Origin: Halosegnis marinus
Lineage (GTDB): Archaea; Halobacteriota; Halobacteria; Halobacteriales; Haloarculaceae
Length of the DNA: 64,000 nt
Assembly (NCBI RefSeq): GCF_029338355.1
Contig: NZ_CP119802.1
Coordinates: 1,488,001 to 1,552,000 of the forward strand
Direction of reading: 5' to 3'
Shown: positions 1 to 7,923 of the stretch, one piece after another
Layout of the letters: each line of letters opens with the position of its first letter
How positions within the stretch are numbered: position 1 is the first letter of the stretch
Position numbers and translations under genes: made by a program
The notes under the pieces: model-generated
What the model saw: the letters and a program-made list of their open reading frames with translations, nothing else
What the model was told of the DNA's origin: nothing
Databases searched by the model: none

Positions 1-932
1 GCCTTCGTCCCCGGCGCGGGTTCGAGCGAGACGGTCGCCTCCGTCACGACGGCGAGCGTGCCCTCGGACCCGGCGAGCAGGCGCGCGAGGTTCACGGTGC
101 CCGCCTCGCTGTCGGGGTCGGTGCCGGTGCCGTCCGGCAGGGGGCGCTCGCCGCGGGCGTCCTCCACGAGCGCGTCGAGGTTGTACCCCGAGACGTTCCG
201 CTTCAGGTCGGGGTAGCGCGCGTCCACCTCGTCGGTCTCCTCGTCGAGTATCCGCACGACCTCGGCGTAGATGCGGGGGAGGAGGTCGTCGGCCTCGGGG
301 TCGGCCTCGGCCCTGAGGTCCGCGACCGCGACCTCCCCGAGCCGGGTCACGGTGCCGTCGGCGAGGACCGCCTCCACCTCCTCGACGTAGTAGTCCGTCT
401 TCCCGTAGACGAGCGAGTGCGACCCGGTGGAGTTGTTGCCGATGGCCCCGCCGAGCGCGCTCTTGTCGCCCCACGCCGGGTCCGGGCCGAAGGTGAGGCC
501 GTGGTCGGCCGCGGCGTCGTTCAGGTGCGCGATGGTGACGCCCGGCCCGGCCGTCGCCGTCCGCGCGTCGGGGTCCACCTCGCGCACGCCGTCCATGTAC
601 CGCGAGCAGTCGAGGACGACGGCCTCGTTCACCGACTGGCCGGCGAGCGACGTGCCGCCGCCGCGCGGCAGGACGGGAATCCCCTCCTCGGCGCAGTACG
701 CCACGACGGCGGCCACGTCCTCGGTCGAGCGCGGGAGGACGACCCCCACCGGAAGCCGCTCGTAGGCGCTGGCGTCCGTCGCGTACAGCTGTCGGGTGTA
801 CTCGTCGAACCGCACGTCCCCCGCCACGAGCGGTTCGAGGTCGGCGACGAGGTCCGGGCGCGCCACCTCGCCGCCCGCGTAGTCGTAGTCTGCGGCCCCG
901 TCCCCGGCGGGGTCCGTCTCCTGCGTTGCCAT
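1..932 (-). CDS. FAD-binding (and probably Fe-S-binding) oxidase, GlcD/D-lactate dehydrogenase type, N-terminal part
   Basis: The gene runs off the left edge; about 310 codons from its start are visible. It begins MATQETDPAG, and the PCMH-type FAD-binding domain is clear: GGGTSLAG at about residues 91-98, then a glycine-rich stretch with AGPGVT and GGAIGNNSTGSHS. This N-terminal form is typical of the roughly 1000-residue haloarchaeal oxidases that carry a C-terminal Fe-S/GlpC-like domain, but that half is outside the window. The family oxidises 2-hydroxy acids such as lactate or glycolate; the substrate here is unknown. The ATG at 932 lies about 27 bases from a TATA-like element near 956-962, so the transcript is probably leaderless. 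Confidence 0.85.
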   Translation of the reverse strand, partial: MATQETDPAGDGAADYDYAGGEVARPDLVADLEPLVAGDVRFDEYTRQLYATDASAYERLPVGVVLPRSTEDVAAVVAYCAEEGIPVLPRGGGTSLAGQSVNEAVVLDCSRYMDGVREVDPDARTATAGPGVTIAHLNDAAADHGLTFGPDPAWGDKSALGGAIGNNSTGSHSLVYGKTDYYVEEVEAVLADGTVTRLGEVAVADLRAEADPEADDLLPRIYAEVVRILDEETDEVDARYPDLKRNVSGYNLDALVEDARGERPLPDGTGTDPDSEAGTVNLARLLAGSEGTLAVVTEATVSLEPAPGTK

Positions 933-1019
933 ACGCGACGTTCCGACCGGGAGGGGATAAACGCCCGCCCGGCGGCGAGCGCAACGCTTTCGCCGCTCCG
1001 CGCGCTTCCGTCGGTAGGC

Positions 1020-1475
1020 GTGGCCATCACGGACAAGATATACCTGAAGAACCACCGGCAGATAGCCTCGCAGCTGGAGACCTCCATCCCGAAGAGCGCC
1101 TTCTCCGGGGCGACGCTCGACCTGCTGTTCCAGGGCGAACAGCTGTCGAAGCTGGACGAGGCCACACAGGAGCGCGTGCTCGACTTCGCGACCGACTTCC
1201 TCGACTGCGACTGCGAGTCGAACCCCTACTGCGGCCACCCCGAGCGGAAGTTCGTCTCCTACCTGCTCGACCTGCGCGCGCAGGGGCTCGGCCCCGACGC
1301 CATCGTGGACGTGATGGGCGACGACTACATGCTGTACGCCTACTCCGGCGACGTGCTCTCCTTTCTCGACGACTCCGTCCGCTCGCTGGAGGCCATCGAG
1401 GAACTCGCGGACGTGGACGGCCGGAAGGAGGCCGCGGAGGCCGCACGCGAGCGCCGACGCGACCTCTCCGGCTGA
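1020..1475 (+). CDS. Conserved haloarchaeal protein of unknown function (151 aa)
   Basis: I chose the GTG at 1020 because the reading frame upstream is arginine-rich shadow sequence overlapping the divergent oxidase gene, while coding character starts at AITDKIYLKNHRQ. The protein is acidic and helical with a cluster of three cysteines and a histidine (DCDCESNPYCGHPE, about residues 70-83) that could bind metal. It resembles a small conserved haloarchaeal family, possibly the one labelled DUF5814, but I am not certain of the name. It is divergent from the oxidase gene with an 87-base gap. No function can be assigned. Confidence 0.8.
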   Translation: MAITDKIYLKNHRQIASQLETSIPKSAFSGATLDLLFQGEQLSKLDEATQERVLDFATDFLDCDCESNPYCGHPERKFVSYLLDLRAQGLGPDAIVDVMGDDYMLYAYSGDVLSFLDDSVRSLEAIEELADVDGRKEAAEAARERRRDLSG

Positions 1476-1847
1476 CTCGGTTTTCGGCCTTCCCGGCCCC
1501 CCTCCGTTTCCGGTCCGGCGCGCGCCGGCGAGCCTGTCGTGGCGAGCCAGCGCCGCGCGAGGTGCTCGTGAGCGCCGCGAACGAACGCTCGGAAGGCGAG
1601 CGGAGCGAGCCGTCCGGTGGACGAGTGAGCGGAGCGAACGAGTCGGCTGGGGAGGCGTGTGGGCGGTGCGGTCGCGGTGCTGTTCTCATGGAACCGTGCG
1701 AGCAGGGCGTTTCTGCGACTGTAGCTGAAGACGCCGAGCGAGAGCAGGGCGTTCGCCGGCCCTTACACCGACGGAACCGAACCGCCTACCCGAAGCAGGC
1801 CAGCAGGACAGCGACGCGGTCGGAAAAACCGCGAGAAGAGGGACGGG
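1476..1847. other. 372-base gene-free stretch holding a dispersed repeat
   Basis: This lies between two converging genes and I see no credible ORF or RNA gene in it. It contains the element described at 1544-1715. It also holds a 12-base direct repeat, GAGCAGGGCGTT, at about 1700-1711 and 1742-1753. The rest is GC-rich sequence with short GAGCGGAGCGAACGA-like palindromic motifs. Confidence 0.7.
1544..1715 (+). repeat. Dispersed intergenic repeat, copy A
   Basis: Bases 1643-1680 are identical over 38 bases to the reverse complement of 39704-39741. Similarity extends on both sides. On the left is a GAGCCAGCG start and a GGAGCGGAGCGA-like block; on the right is a GAACCG...AGCAGG.CGTT..CTG block ending near 1715. 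Copy A carries extra sequence in its left part compared with copy B. The type of element (mobile, RNA or regulatory) is unknown. Confidence 0.8.
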
Positions 1848-2261
1848 CTACCCCAGCCGGAAGGAGGGTTCGTCCTCCTCCTCGTTGTCGAGGTCCTCCA
1901 GCTGAATCACGTCCTCGTTGTCGTCCTCGTCGAGCTGCTGGGAGAGCTTCGTGACGTAGCGCTTGTACTCGTCCAGCTGTTCGCGGAGGTGTTCGGCCTC
2001 CAGCTCCAGCCGCTCGTGTTCGCGCACGAAGCTCTTGGGCACCTCGACCTTCGGCGGGAACGACTCGGCGTCCGAGGCCGTGGAGCCGTTGATCTCGTGT
2101 TCGGGAACGACCTGGACCTGGCCGTCGTGGGCAACGAGCGTCTCGACGTAGTCGCGGAACACCGCCGAGAGGGAGATGTCGCGCTCCTCCGCGATTTCCC
2201 GCAGGGTCTCGAACGCGTCCTCGTTGACCCGGAAGGAGATGGTCTTGTTCTTGTTGCCCAT
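1848..2261 (-). CDS. Ribbon-helix-helix DNA-binding protein with coiled-coil tail
   Basis: The 137-residue protein has an N-terminal ribbon-helix-helix: a TISFRVNEDAFETL strand and helix (about residues 7-20), then the second helix around SLSAVFRDYVETLV. A basic/acidic coiled coil follows at about residues 80-115, then a highly acidic tail ending in EEEDEPSFRLG. It is longer than minimal CopG-like regulators. It could be the long paralogue (CdrL) of the cell-division regulator CdrS, but that is a guess from architecture and nothing nearby proves it. A palindrome sits between its TATA box and start (see 2272-2281), which suits autoregulation. Confidence 0.85.
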   Translation of the reverse strand: MGNKNKTISFRVNEDAFETLREIAEERDISLSAVFRDYVETLVAHDGQVQVVPEHEINGSTASDAESFPPKVEVPKSFVREHERLELEAEHLREQLDEYKRYVTKLSQQLDEDDNEDVIQLEDLDNEEEDEPSFRLG

Positions 2262-2271
2262 ATCGTGCTAG

Positions 2272-2297
2272 GTCGTACGACGGCCCATCGGTATAAA
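2272..2297 (-). promoter_or_regulatory. Promoter and candidate operator of the ribbon-helix-helix gene
   Basis: On the minus strand a TATA-like element (2292-2297, read TTTATA) lies about 33 bases from the ATG at 2261. The perfect 10-base palindrome GTCGTACGAC (2272-2281) sits where the transcription start would be. A repressor bound there would block initiation. The operator role is inferred. Confidence 0.5.
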
Positions 2298-2418
2298 CGT
2301 TCGTCAGACGCTCGCACGCCGCTGGCGCGGGAGCGGCCCGGAAACGGCCGCGGCCGCGGCTCCGGGGCGTGAAAACGACCCGCGGGTGTGCACCGCGGGC
2401 GGGGAACTCGGGAGCGCG

Positions 2419-3018
2419 TTACGCCTGCGCCTCGGCCGTCTCGGACTCCTCCTCCTCCAGCGACTGGAGGGCCTCGACGACGGCCTCCTTGTACGTGGAG
2501 ACGGGGAACTCGTAGTGTTCCTCCGCCATCCGGGCGTACTCGTTCTCGTCGTCGTCGAACGCGGCGATGCGGTCGAGCGTGCGTTCTGCCGTCTCGACGA
2601 CCCAGCGGTCGCGCGTGTCGGCGTCGACGACGCTTATCGATTCGGGCCGCACGGAGACGTTCACGGAGCCGTCGTCCGTCTCGAACGTGCGCGGCTTGCC
2701 GACCATCGCGACGTAGGCGGGCGGTTCGAGGTCGCGGAGCGCGTTCGCCGCCTCGGGCTGGTACTGCCCGGCGTAGGTGAAGAACGTCCCCGTCGGGTCC
2801 ACGATGCGGCCGCGCCAGTACTCGGAGTCCTCGCCGATGTCCTCCGTCTCGGTGAGCGTGCCGACGATGAACACGCGGTTCGCGCGCGCCCCCGTCGGGA
2901 GGAGCGCGTAGACGGGGGCGCGCTCGTCGTCCGACTCCTTGAACGTGTAGCCGGCGTCGTTGAACTCGCGGGCGAACGCCCGGCGGGCGACCTCTCGGGT
3001 GGGTACGTTGGCGGACAT
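2419..3018 (-). CDS. rpap3: RPA-associated protein (Rpap3 type, COG3390)
   Basis: The 199-residue protein has a central OB-fold-like segment (VFIVGTLTETEDIG..., about residues 49-110) and an acidic C-terminus. It follows the RPA gene directly: the upstream stop and this ATG abut at 3019/3018, so the two are translationally coupled. In Haloferax each of two RPA genes is paired with a partner of this family, and the shorter RPA (Rpa3) is paired with Rpap3. That pairing and the length of the neighbouring RPA support the name. It should act with RPA on single-stranded DNA in replication and repair. Confidence 0.85.
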   Translation of the reverse strand: MSANVPTREVARRAFAREFNDAGYTFKESDDERAPVYALLPTGARANRVFIVGTLTETEDIGEDSEYWRGRIVDPTGTFFTYAGQYQPEAANALRDLEPPAYVAMVGKPRTFETDDGSVNVSVRPESISVVDADTRDRWVVETAERTLDRIAAFDDDENEYARMAEEHYEFPVSTYKEAVVEALQSLEEEESETAEAQA

Positions 3019-3942
3019 CTACATCGACCTCGCGCGGATGAGGGTTGCCTCGGCATCCGTCGCACCGAGCGGTTCCATGTCGTTCACCAGCACGTAGCGC
3101 CCGAGCGTGGGCCCGGCGACGCGGTAGTAGCGACCGAGGACGCCCTCGGCCATCTCGTCGGCGACGACGGTGGTGTCGAGCGCGTCCATCGCCATCTGCT
3201 TCGCCTCCTCCAGCGAGATACCCGTCAGGGTCTCGGTGGCGTCCTTGTCGAAGATGACCTCGTGGACGTCGTCGCCGTCGTCGAGCACCCCCTTGATGCG
3301 GAGGTCGAACTCGCCGTCGCCCTCGCCGTGTTCGCTACACCGGCCGTTCTGGAGGACGCGGGTACACCCCTCCTCGGGGCACCGCTTGATGAGGCCGCTG
3401 CCGGACTGGATGTCCACCAGCGCCCCCTCGACGGTCACGTCGTCGTCGCCGACCTCGATCTCCTCGTCTATCTCGGTGATGGAGGTCGTCCGGTTCAGCT
3501 TCACGGAGTAGTTCCCCTGGTACTCGTCGGTGACGACGTTGCCCAGCGCGTACGTCGCCCCCTCGTCGAGCTTCGGGAGTTCGGAGGTCTCGAAGGCGAC
3601 GAACTTGATGGTGCCCGACTCGTCGCCGAGCAGGCCGACCTGCGAGATGCTGTCGGCGCGGGGTTCCCACAGCTCGACCAGCTTCACGCGGATGTCGACC
3701 CACTGTTCGTCCTCGTCGATGTCGCCGACGAGGACCGTCTCGTTCGAGCCGCCGCTCAGCTCGTCGCGGTCCATCCCGGCCTCGTCGAGGTAGTTCGACA
3801 CCACCGACCGACGGGCCTCGTCGACGGGGATTCGGTACTCGTTGACCAGCGTGTCGAGGCGGTCCGCTATCTCCTCGACGGTCACGTCCAACTGGTCGGA
3901 GAACTGCTCGTGTATCTCTCGGGCGTGCTGTTGCACGGTCAT
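3019..3942 (-). CDS. rpa3: Replication protein A, Rpa3-type single-stranded DNA-binding protein
   Basis: The 307-residue protein has a helical N-terminus (1-60), two OB-fold regions (about 68-160 and 165-250), and a zinc-binding motif: C188, C193, C202 and H205 in CPEEGCTRVLQNGRCSEH. The length fits haloarchaeal Rpa3, since Rpa1 is over 400 residues. It coats single-stranded DNA. It is the first gene of a two-gene operon with its partner at 2419-3018. The TATA-like ATTTAAATAC at 4001-4010 is about 62 bases from the ATG, so this transcript probably has a leader of about 35 bases, unlike most genes here. Confidence 0.9.
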   Translation of the reverse strand: MTVQQHAREIHEQFSDQLDVTVEEIADRLDTLVNEYRIPVDEARRSVVSNYLDEAGMDRDELSGGSNETVLVGDIDEDEQWVDIRVKLVELWEPRADSISQVGLLGDESGTIKFVAFETSELPKLDEGATYALGNVVTDEYQGNYSVKLNRTTSITEIDEEIEVGDDDVTVEGALVDIQSGSGLIKRCPEEGCTRVLQNGRCSEHGEGDGEFDLRIKGVLDDGDDVHEVIFDKDATETLTGISLEEAKQMAMDALDTTVVADEMAEGVLGRYYRVAGPTLGRYVLVNDMEPLGATDAEATLIRARSM

Positions 3943-4000
3943 GGTTTGCTCCGTCTCCGCTTGTTTTCGATGGGAGACGTACGACGGTTGGTGCCGAATG

Positions 4001-4010
4001 GTATTTAAAT
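4001..4010 (-). promoter_or_regulatory. TATA box of the rpa3 operon
   Basis: The sequence reads ATTTAAATAC on the minus strand, 59 bases or more from the ATG at 3942. This implies a 5' leader of about 35 bases, with a purine-rich GGAGACGGAG stretch close to the start codon. Confidence 0.55.
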
Positions 4011-4035
4011 CTGTGTTAGCGGGGTGAAAGTGGAA

Positions 4036-4587
4036 TCAGCCGAGGACGGACGCGGCGCCGTCCCACTCGTCGCACAACAGACCGTACACCTCCCGGTCGA
4101 CGTAGCCGCCGTCGGCCGCCACGTGTCGCCGTCGGGTTCCCTCGTGGACGAAGCCGAGACGGTCGAGCACCGCCGCGGAGGCGTCGTTCGGGGCCATGTG
4201 TGCCGCCGACACCCGGCGGAGGCCGCGCTCCCCGAACCCGTAGTCGAGCAGGTACGCACACGCCTCCGTCGCGTACCCCTCCCCGTGGTGGTCGGGGTGG
4301 AGCCACGCGCCGAGGTTCGCCCACCCGTCGTCGTCGCGTATCGGCGCGAGCGAGACGCAGCCGAGCGGGTCGTCGCCGTCGCAGGCGAGCAGGATCGGGT
4401 AGTCGTCGGTCAACAGCTCCTCGAACAGCTCCGCGTCGAACCGCTCGCGGCTGTAGGGGCCGTCGAAGCGGGCGACGTAGCGGCGCACGTCGGGGTGGTT
4501 CGCGGCCGCACGGAGGAACTCGCGGTCCTCCGCCTCGACGGTCCGGAGGGCGATGCGGTCGCAGTCGACGAACGTCGGTCCCGGCAT
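4036..4587 (-). CDS. GNAT family N-acetyltransferase (RimJ/RimL-like)
   Basis: The start MPGPTFVDCDRIALRTVEAED at 4587 was preferred over the in-frame ATG at 4614. The later ATG leaves a TATA-like element (about 4611-4617) at the spacing expected for a leaderless transcript, and homologous proteins start near the xLRTVEAxD strand. The 183-residue protein shows the GNAT acetyl-CoA-binding pattern around HPDHHGEGYATEA (about 103-115) and the MAPNDASAAVLDRLGF motif typical of RimJ/RimL enzymes. The substrate is not predictable. The gene is divergent from the amidohydrolase at 4679. Confidence 0.88.
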   Translation of the reverse strand: MPGPTFVDCDRIALRTVEAEDREFLRAAANHPDVRRYVARFDGPYSRERFDAELFEELLTDDYPILLACDGDDPLGCVSLAPIRDDDGWANLGAWLHPDHHGEGYATEACAYLLDYGFGERGLRRVSAAHMAPNDASAAVLDRLGFVHEGTRRRHVAADGGYVDREVYGLLCDEWDGAASVLG

Positions 4588-4678
4588 CGTTCCCGCCTCG
4601 TCCGGTCGTCGCAAAAGCCCTCCCCACGCACGACACGCAGGGACACGGTTTCATGTCCGCCGCCGCCCACACGCCGGT

Positions 4679-5959
4679 ATGGACACACCCGTCGCCGACG
4701 CCGTCGACGCCGAGCGGCTGCGCGAGGACATCGAGGCGAACGGCCGGTTCGGCGCAGTCGAGGGCGAGGGCCACGGCCGTACCGTCCGCACGGGGTCGGA
4801 GGCGAACCGTCGCGCGCGCGACCGCCTCGTCGGCCGGCTCGAAGCCGCGGGCTGTACCGTCGCGGTCGATTCGGTCGGGAACGTCTCGGGCCGGTGGACG
4901 CCGGCGAGCGCCGACCCGGAGGCCGCCCCGGTCGCGTCGGGGAGCCACCTCGACTCCGTGCCCGCGGGCGGCATCTTCGACGGGCCGCTCGGGGTGTACG
5001 CCGCGCTCGAAGCCGTCCGCGCGATGCGCGAGGCCGGCGTCGAGCCCGCGCGCCCCGTCGAGGTCGTCTCCTTCACCGAGGAGGAGGGCGCGACGTTCGC
5101 GGACGGCCTGCTCGGCTCCTCGGTCGCCGTCGGCGAGCGCACGCCCGACGAGGCGCTCGCGCTCACGGACGCGGACGGCCGGACGCTCGACACGGCGCTC
5201 GATACCGTCGGCTATCGGGGCGAGGGCGTCCTCGACGCCGCGGGGTGGGACGCGTGGCTCGAACTCCACGTCGAACAGCACACGGAACTCGAAGCCGCGG
5301 GCGTCCCCGCCGGCGTCGTGGGCGACATCACCGGCATCACCCACTGCGACGTGGAGATAACGGGCGAGGCGAACCACGCCGGCTCAACGCCGATGGCGGG
5401 GCGCTCGGACGCGCTCGCGGCCGCGAGCGAACTCGTCCTCGCCGTCGAGGACGCGGCGCGCGACCTCGCGGTGGGCGACGCCGCGCCCGACCCCGCCGCG
5501 GTCGGAACGGTCGGCAGTCTGTCGGTCGCGCCGAACGCCACGAACGTCGTCCCCGGGCGCGCGGAGGTCGGTATCGACGTGCGCTCGACGACGTACGCCT
5601 CGATGGAGTCGCTCGTCGGGGTCGTCGAGGACACGCTCGCGCGCGTCGAGCGCGAGCGCGGGGTCGGAACGACCCTCCGCCGGGAGTTCGACCTCGAACC
5701 GACGCCGATGACGCCGCGGTGCCGGGACGCGCTCCGCGCGGCGGGCGAGCGCGCGGGCATCGACACCCTCGACCTCCACTCCGGGGCGGCCCACGACTCG
5801 ATGTACGTCGCCCGCGTCACGGACGCGGGGATGCTCTTCGCCCCCTCGCGCGACGGCCTCTCGCACACCCCGAAGGAGTGGACCGACTGGGAGGACTGCG
5901 CGGCCGCGACCCGCGTGCTGGCGGAGGCGCTCGCGGACCTCGCCGGCGTCGACGCGTAG
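4679..5959 (+). CDS. Zn-dependent hydrolase of the hydantoinase/carbamoylase (M20) family
   Basis: The 426-residue start MDTPVADAVD is used because upstream in-frame sequence is shadow. Family motifs are all present: GSHLDSVPAGGIFDG (H90, D101 as metal ligands), FTEEEG (E135/E136), ELHVEQH, GEANHAGSTPM in the dimerisation lid, and GAAHDS plus PSRDGLSHTPKEW near the C-terminus. Relatives hydrolyse N-carbamoyl amino acids, ureidoglycolate or allantoate. The exact substrate is not predictable, and the neighbours (peroxiredoxin, GNAT) do not suggest one. Length is normal for the family (about 410-430). Confidence 0.9.
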   Translation: MDTPVADAVDAERLREDIEANGRFGAVEGEGHGRTVRTGSEANRRARDRLVGRLEAAGCTVAVDSVGNVSGRWTPASADPEAAPVASGSHLDSVPAGGIFDGPLGVYAALEAVRAMREAGVEPARPVEVVSFTEEEGATFADGLLGSSVAVGERTPDEALALTDADGRTLDTALDTVGYRGEGVLDAAGWDAWLELHVEQHTELEAAGVPAGVVGDITGITHCDVEITGEANHAGSTPMAGRSDALAAASELVLAVEDAARDLAVGDAAPDPAAVGTVGSLSVAPNATNVVPGRAEVGIDVRSTTYASMESLVGVVEDTLARVERERGVGTTLRREFDLEPTPMTPRCRDALRAAGERAGIDTLDLHSGAAHDSMYVARVTDAGMLFAPSRDGLSHTPKEWTDWEDCAAATRVLAEALADLAGVDA

Positions 5960-6023
5960 CTCGGGTCGGGCGCCGCGGTCGGCGGGGCGAAACGATTTGC
6001 CGCCCGCCCCCGACGGCGCTCGT

Positions 6024-6509
6024 ATGGTCACGACCGGCGAGCAGGCACCGGACTTCACCGCACCGCTCGCACACGGCGACGACGAGGTCGGTGAGTTCGT
6101 CCTCTCGGACCGCCTCGACGGGGCGCCGCTCGTCCTCGCGTTCTTCCCCGGCGCGTTCACGACGACCTGCACGCACGAACTGAACGCCTTCCAGGAGCGG
6201 CTCCCCGCCTTCACGGAGGCGGGCGCGACGGTGTACGGCGTCAGCGTCGATTCGCCGTTCGCGCTGAACGCCTTCCGCGAGCGGCTGGGGCTGGACTACG
6301 GGCTCGTCAGCGACGCCAACCGCGAGATAGTCGCGACGTACGACGTCGCGATGGATTGGACGGAGTACGGCCTCCGCGACTTCGCGAAGCGGGCCGTCTT
6401 CGTCGTGGACGCCGACGGCGAGGTGACCTACGCGTGGGTCGCCGAGGGTACGAAGACCGAACCGGACTACGACGAGGTGCTCGCCGCCGTCGAGGACGCG
6501 GCCCGGTGA
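6024..6509 (+). CDS. Peroxiredoxin, 1-Cys type
   Basis: The 161-residue AhpC/TSA-family protein has the peroxidatic motif PGAFTTTC with P42, T46 and C49. There is no other cysteine in the chain, so it must be regenerated by an external thiol (1-Cys mechanism). The start MVTTGEQAPDF at 6024 matches family starts (xxGxxAPDF). It reduces hydrogen peroxide or organic peroxides in the cytoplasm. It stands as a single gene 64 bases after the amidohydrolase. Confidence 0.92.
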   Translation: MVTTGEQAPDFTAPLAHGDDEVGEFVLSDRLDGAPLVLAFFPGAFTTTCTHELNAFQERLPAFTEAGATVYGVSVDSPFALNAFRERLGLDYGLVSDANREIVATYDVAMDWTEYGLRDFAKRAVFVVDADGEVTYAWVAEGTKTEPDYDEVLAAVEDAAR

Positions 6510-6573
6510 GGCGCCGCCCCCCCCGACCGAGACCGGGCGACGGATTGTAGTGCGCGCCGCCCCGATGTCGCGT

Positions 6574-6858
6574 ATGAGCAACCGCCGTCGGCTCGCGCGC
6601 CTGCTCCGCTCGAAGCTCCGGTCGGCGGGCCGGCAGTACGAGCAGGCGCGCCGCGAGTACGAGGCGGGACGGGCGAGCACGTGGGATCTGCCCACGAACG
6701 CGGACGGCGAGGCGCGCATCGTCTGCCGTCGCTACGCCGAGAAGCGGGCGGTGTCCGTCGACCGGAAGGGGCGGCCCGCCTGCTACGACGCGGACCACCC
6801 GGACTGCGAGGGCTGTGTCGCGGACATCCGCGACGGCGCGGTGGAGACGTGGGACTGA
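6574..6858 (+). CDS. Small conserved haloarchaeal protein with cysteines
   Basis: The 94-residue protein MSNRRRLARLLRSKL... has a basic helical N-terminus, then a C-terminal part with four cysteines (VCRRYAEKRAV, PACYDADHPDCEGCVADI) that look like a zinc site. An ATG at 6565 in the same frame is possible, but the ATG at 6574 follows the CGT that often precedes starts here. It resembles a conserved haloarchaeal family, possibly DUF7091. No function is known to me. Confidence 0.75.
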   Translation: MSNRRRLARLLRSKLRSAGRQYEQARREYEAGRASTWDLPTNADGEARIVCRRYAEKRAVSVDRKGRPACYDADHPDCEGCVADIRDGAVETWD

Positions 6859-6888
6859 TTACTTGACGGGCGGGCGCGACGGGCCGGT

Positions 6889-7923
6889 ATGACAGAGACG
6901 GTCGCCGTCGTCCTCGCCGGGGGACGCGGCACGCGGCTGTACCCCGCGAGCACGGCGACGACGCCGAAGCAGTTCCGGACCTTCGGCGGTGAGCGCTCCG
7001 ACGGAGCGCGATCCTCGTCGGACGCGTCCGACGGCGGCGACGAATCGCTGCTCGCGCGCACGGTCGCCCGCGCGGACGCGGTCGCGGACGCGGTGTACGT
7101 CCTGACCCGCCCCGCCTACGCCGACCGCATCGGCGACCACGCGCCCGACGCCGAGGTGCTGGTCGAACCGGAACCGCGCGACACCGGCCCGGCGATGCTG
7201 TACGCGGCGCGCGAACTCGCCGGGCGCCACGACGACCCCGTCCTCGTGAATCTCCCGAGCGACCACCACATGGGCGACGGCTACGCCGCGGCGCTGTCGC
7301 GGGCCGCGGGCGTCGCGCGCGACACGGGCGGCCTCGTCACGCTCGGGGTGACGCCGACGCGCGCGGCGACGGGCTACGGCTACATCGAACCGGGCGAGCG
7401 GCACGGCGACTACGCCGCCGTCGCGTCGTTCACGGAGAAGCCCGACGCCGAGACGGCCGCGCGCTTCCGCGAACAGGGGTACCTGTGGAACGCGGGCGTG
7501 TTCGCGTGGACGCCGGCGGCGCTGTTCGCGGCCGCGCGCGACGCCGGCCTCGGGGAGTTCCTCGACGCGCTCGACCGCGACCCCGCGGCGGCGTTCGCCG
7601 GTGTCGGTTCCGTGAGCATCGACTACGCGGTGATGGAGTCGGCCGGGGACGCTTTCGTTCTCCCCGCGGACTTCGCGTGGGACGACCTCGGGGCGTGGGA
7701 CGCCTTCGAGCGCGTTCTCGACGGCGACGGGGCCGGGAACGTCTCGCTGGGCGAGACGCTCGCCGTGGACTGCGAGAACTGCGTGCTCGCCGCGGGGGCG
7801 GACGACCACGTCGCCGCGGTCGGCGTCTCCGACCTCGCGGTCGCGACCTACGACGGCCGCACGGTCGTCGTCCCGAAGGGGGAGGCGGAGCGCGTCCGCG
7901 ACGTCGTCGACGCGCTCGACTAG
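6889..7923 (+). CDS. Mannose-1-phosphate guanylyltransferase (sugar-phosphate nucleotidyltransferase)
   Basis: The 344-residue protein carries the nucleotidyltransferase signature VVLAGGRGTRLYP (8-19) with TTPKQF (24-29), then SDHHM, GYGYIEP, FTEKP, WNAGVFAW, SIDYAVME and WDDLGAWDA. These match ManC-type GDP-mannose pyrophosphorylases, which make GDP-mannose for glycan synthesis. The C-terminal isomerase domain of bifunctional enzymes is absent. Odd point: residues of about 36-51 (RSDGARSSSDASDGGD) interrupt the usual link between FGG(D/E) and SLL.RT and are encoded by two palindromes. The stop overlaps that of the converging SDR gene in CTAG. Confidence 0.88.
   Translation: MTETVAVVLAGGRGTRLYPASTATTPKQFRTFGGERSDGARSSSDASDGGDESLLARTVARADAVADAVYVLTRPAYADRIGDHAPDAEVLVEPEPRDTGPAMLYAARELAGRHDDPVLVNLPSDHHMGDGYAAALSRAAGVARDTGGLVTLGVTPTRAATGYGYIEPGERHGDYAAVASFTEKPDAETAARFREQGYLWNAGVFAWTPAALFAAARDAGLGEFLDALDRDPAAAFAGVGSVSIDYAVMESAGDAFVLPADFAWDDLGAWDAFERVLDGDGAGNVSLGETLAVDCENCVLAAGADDHVAAVGVSDLAVATYDGRTVVVPKGEAERVRDVVDALD

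Noticed and set aside
2386-4008. 540-codon open frame on the + strand across the rpa3 operon
   Set aside because: It is antisense to rpa3 and rpap3, has no family features and arises from the high GC of third codon positions.
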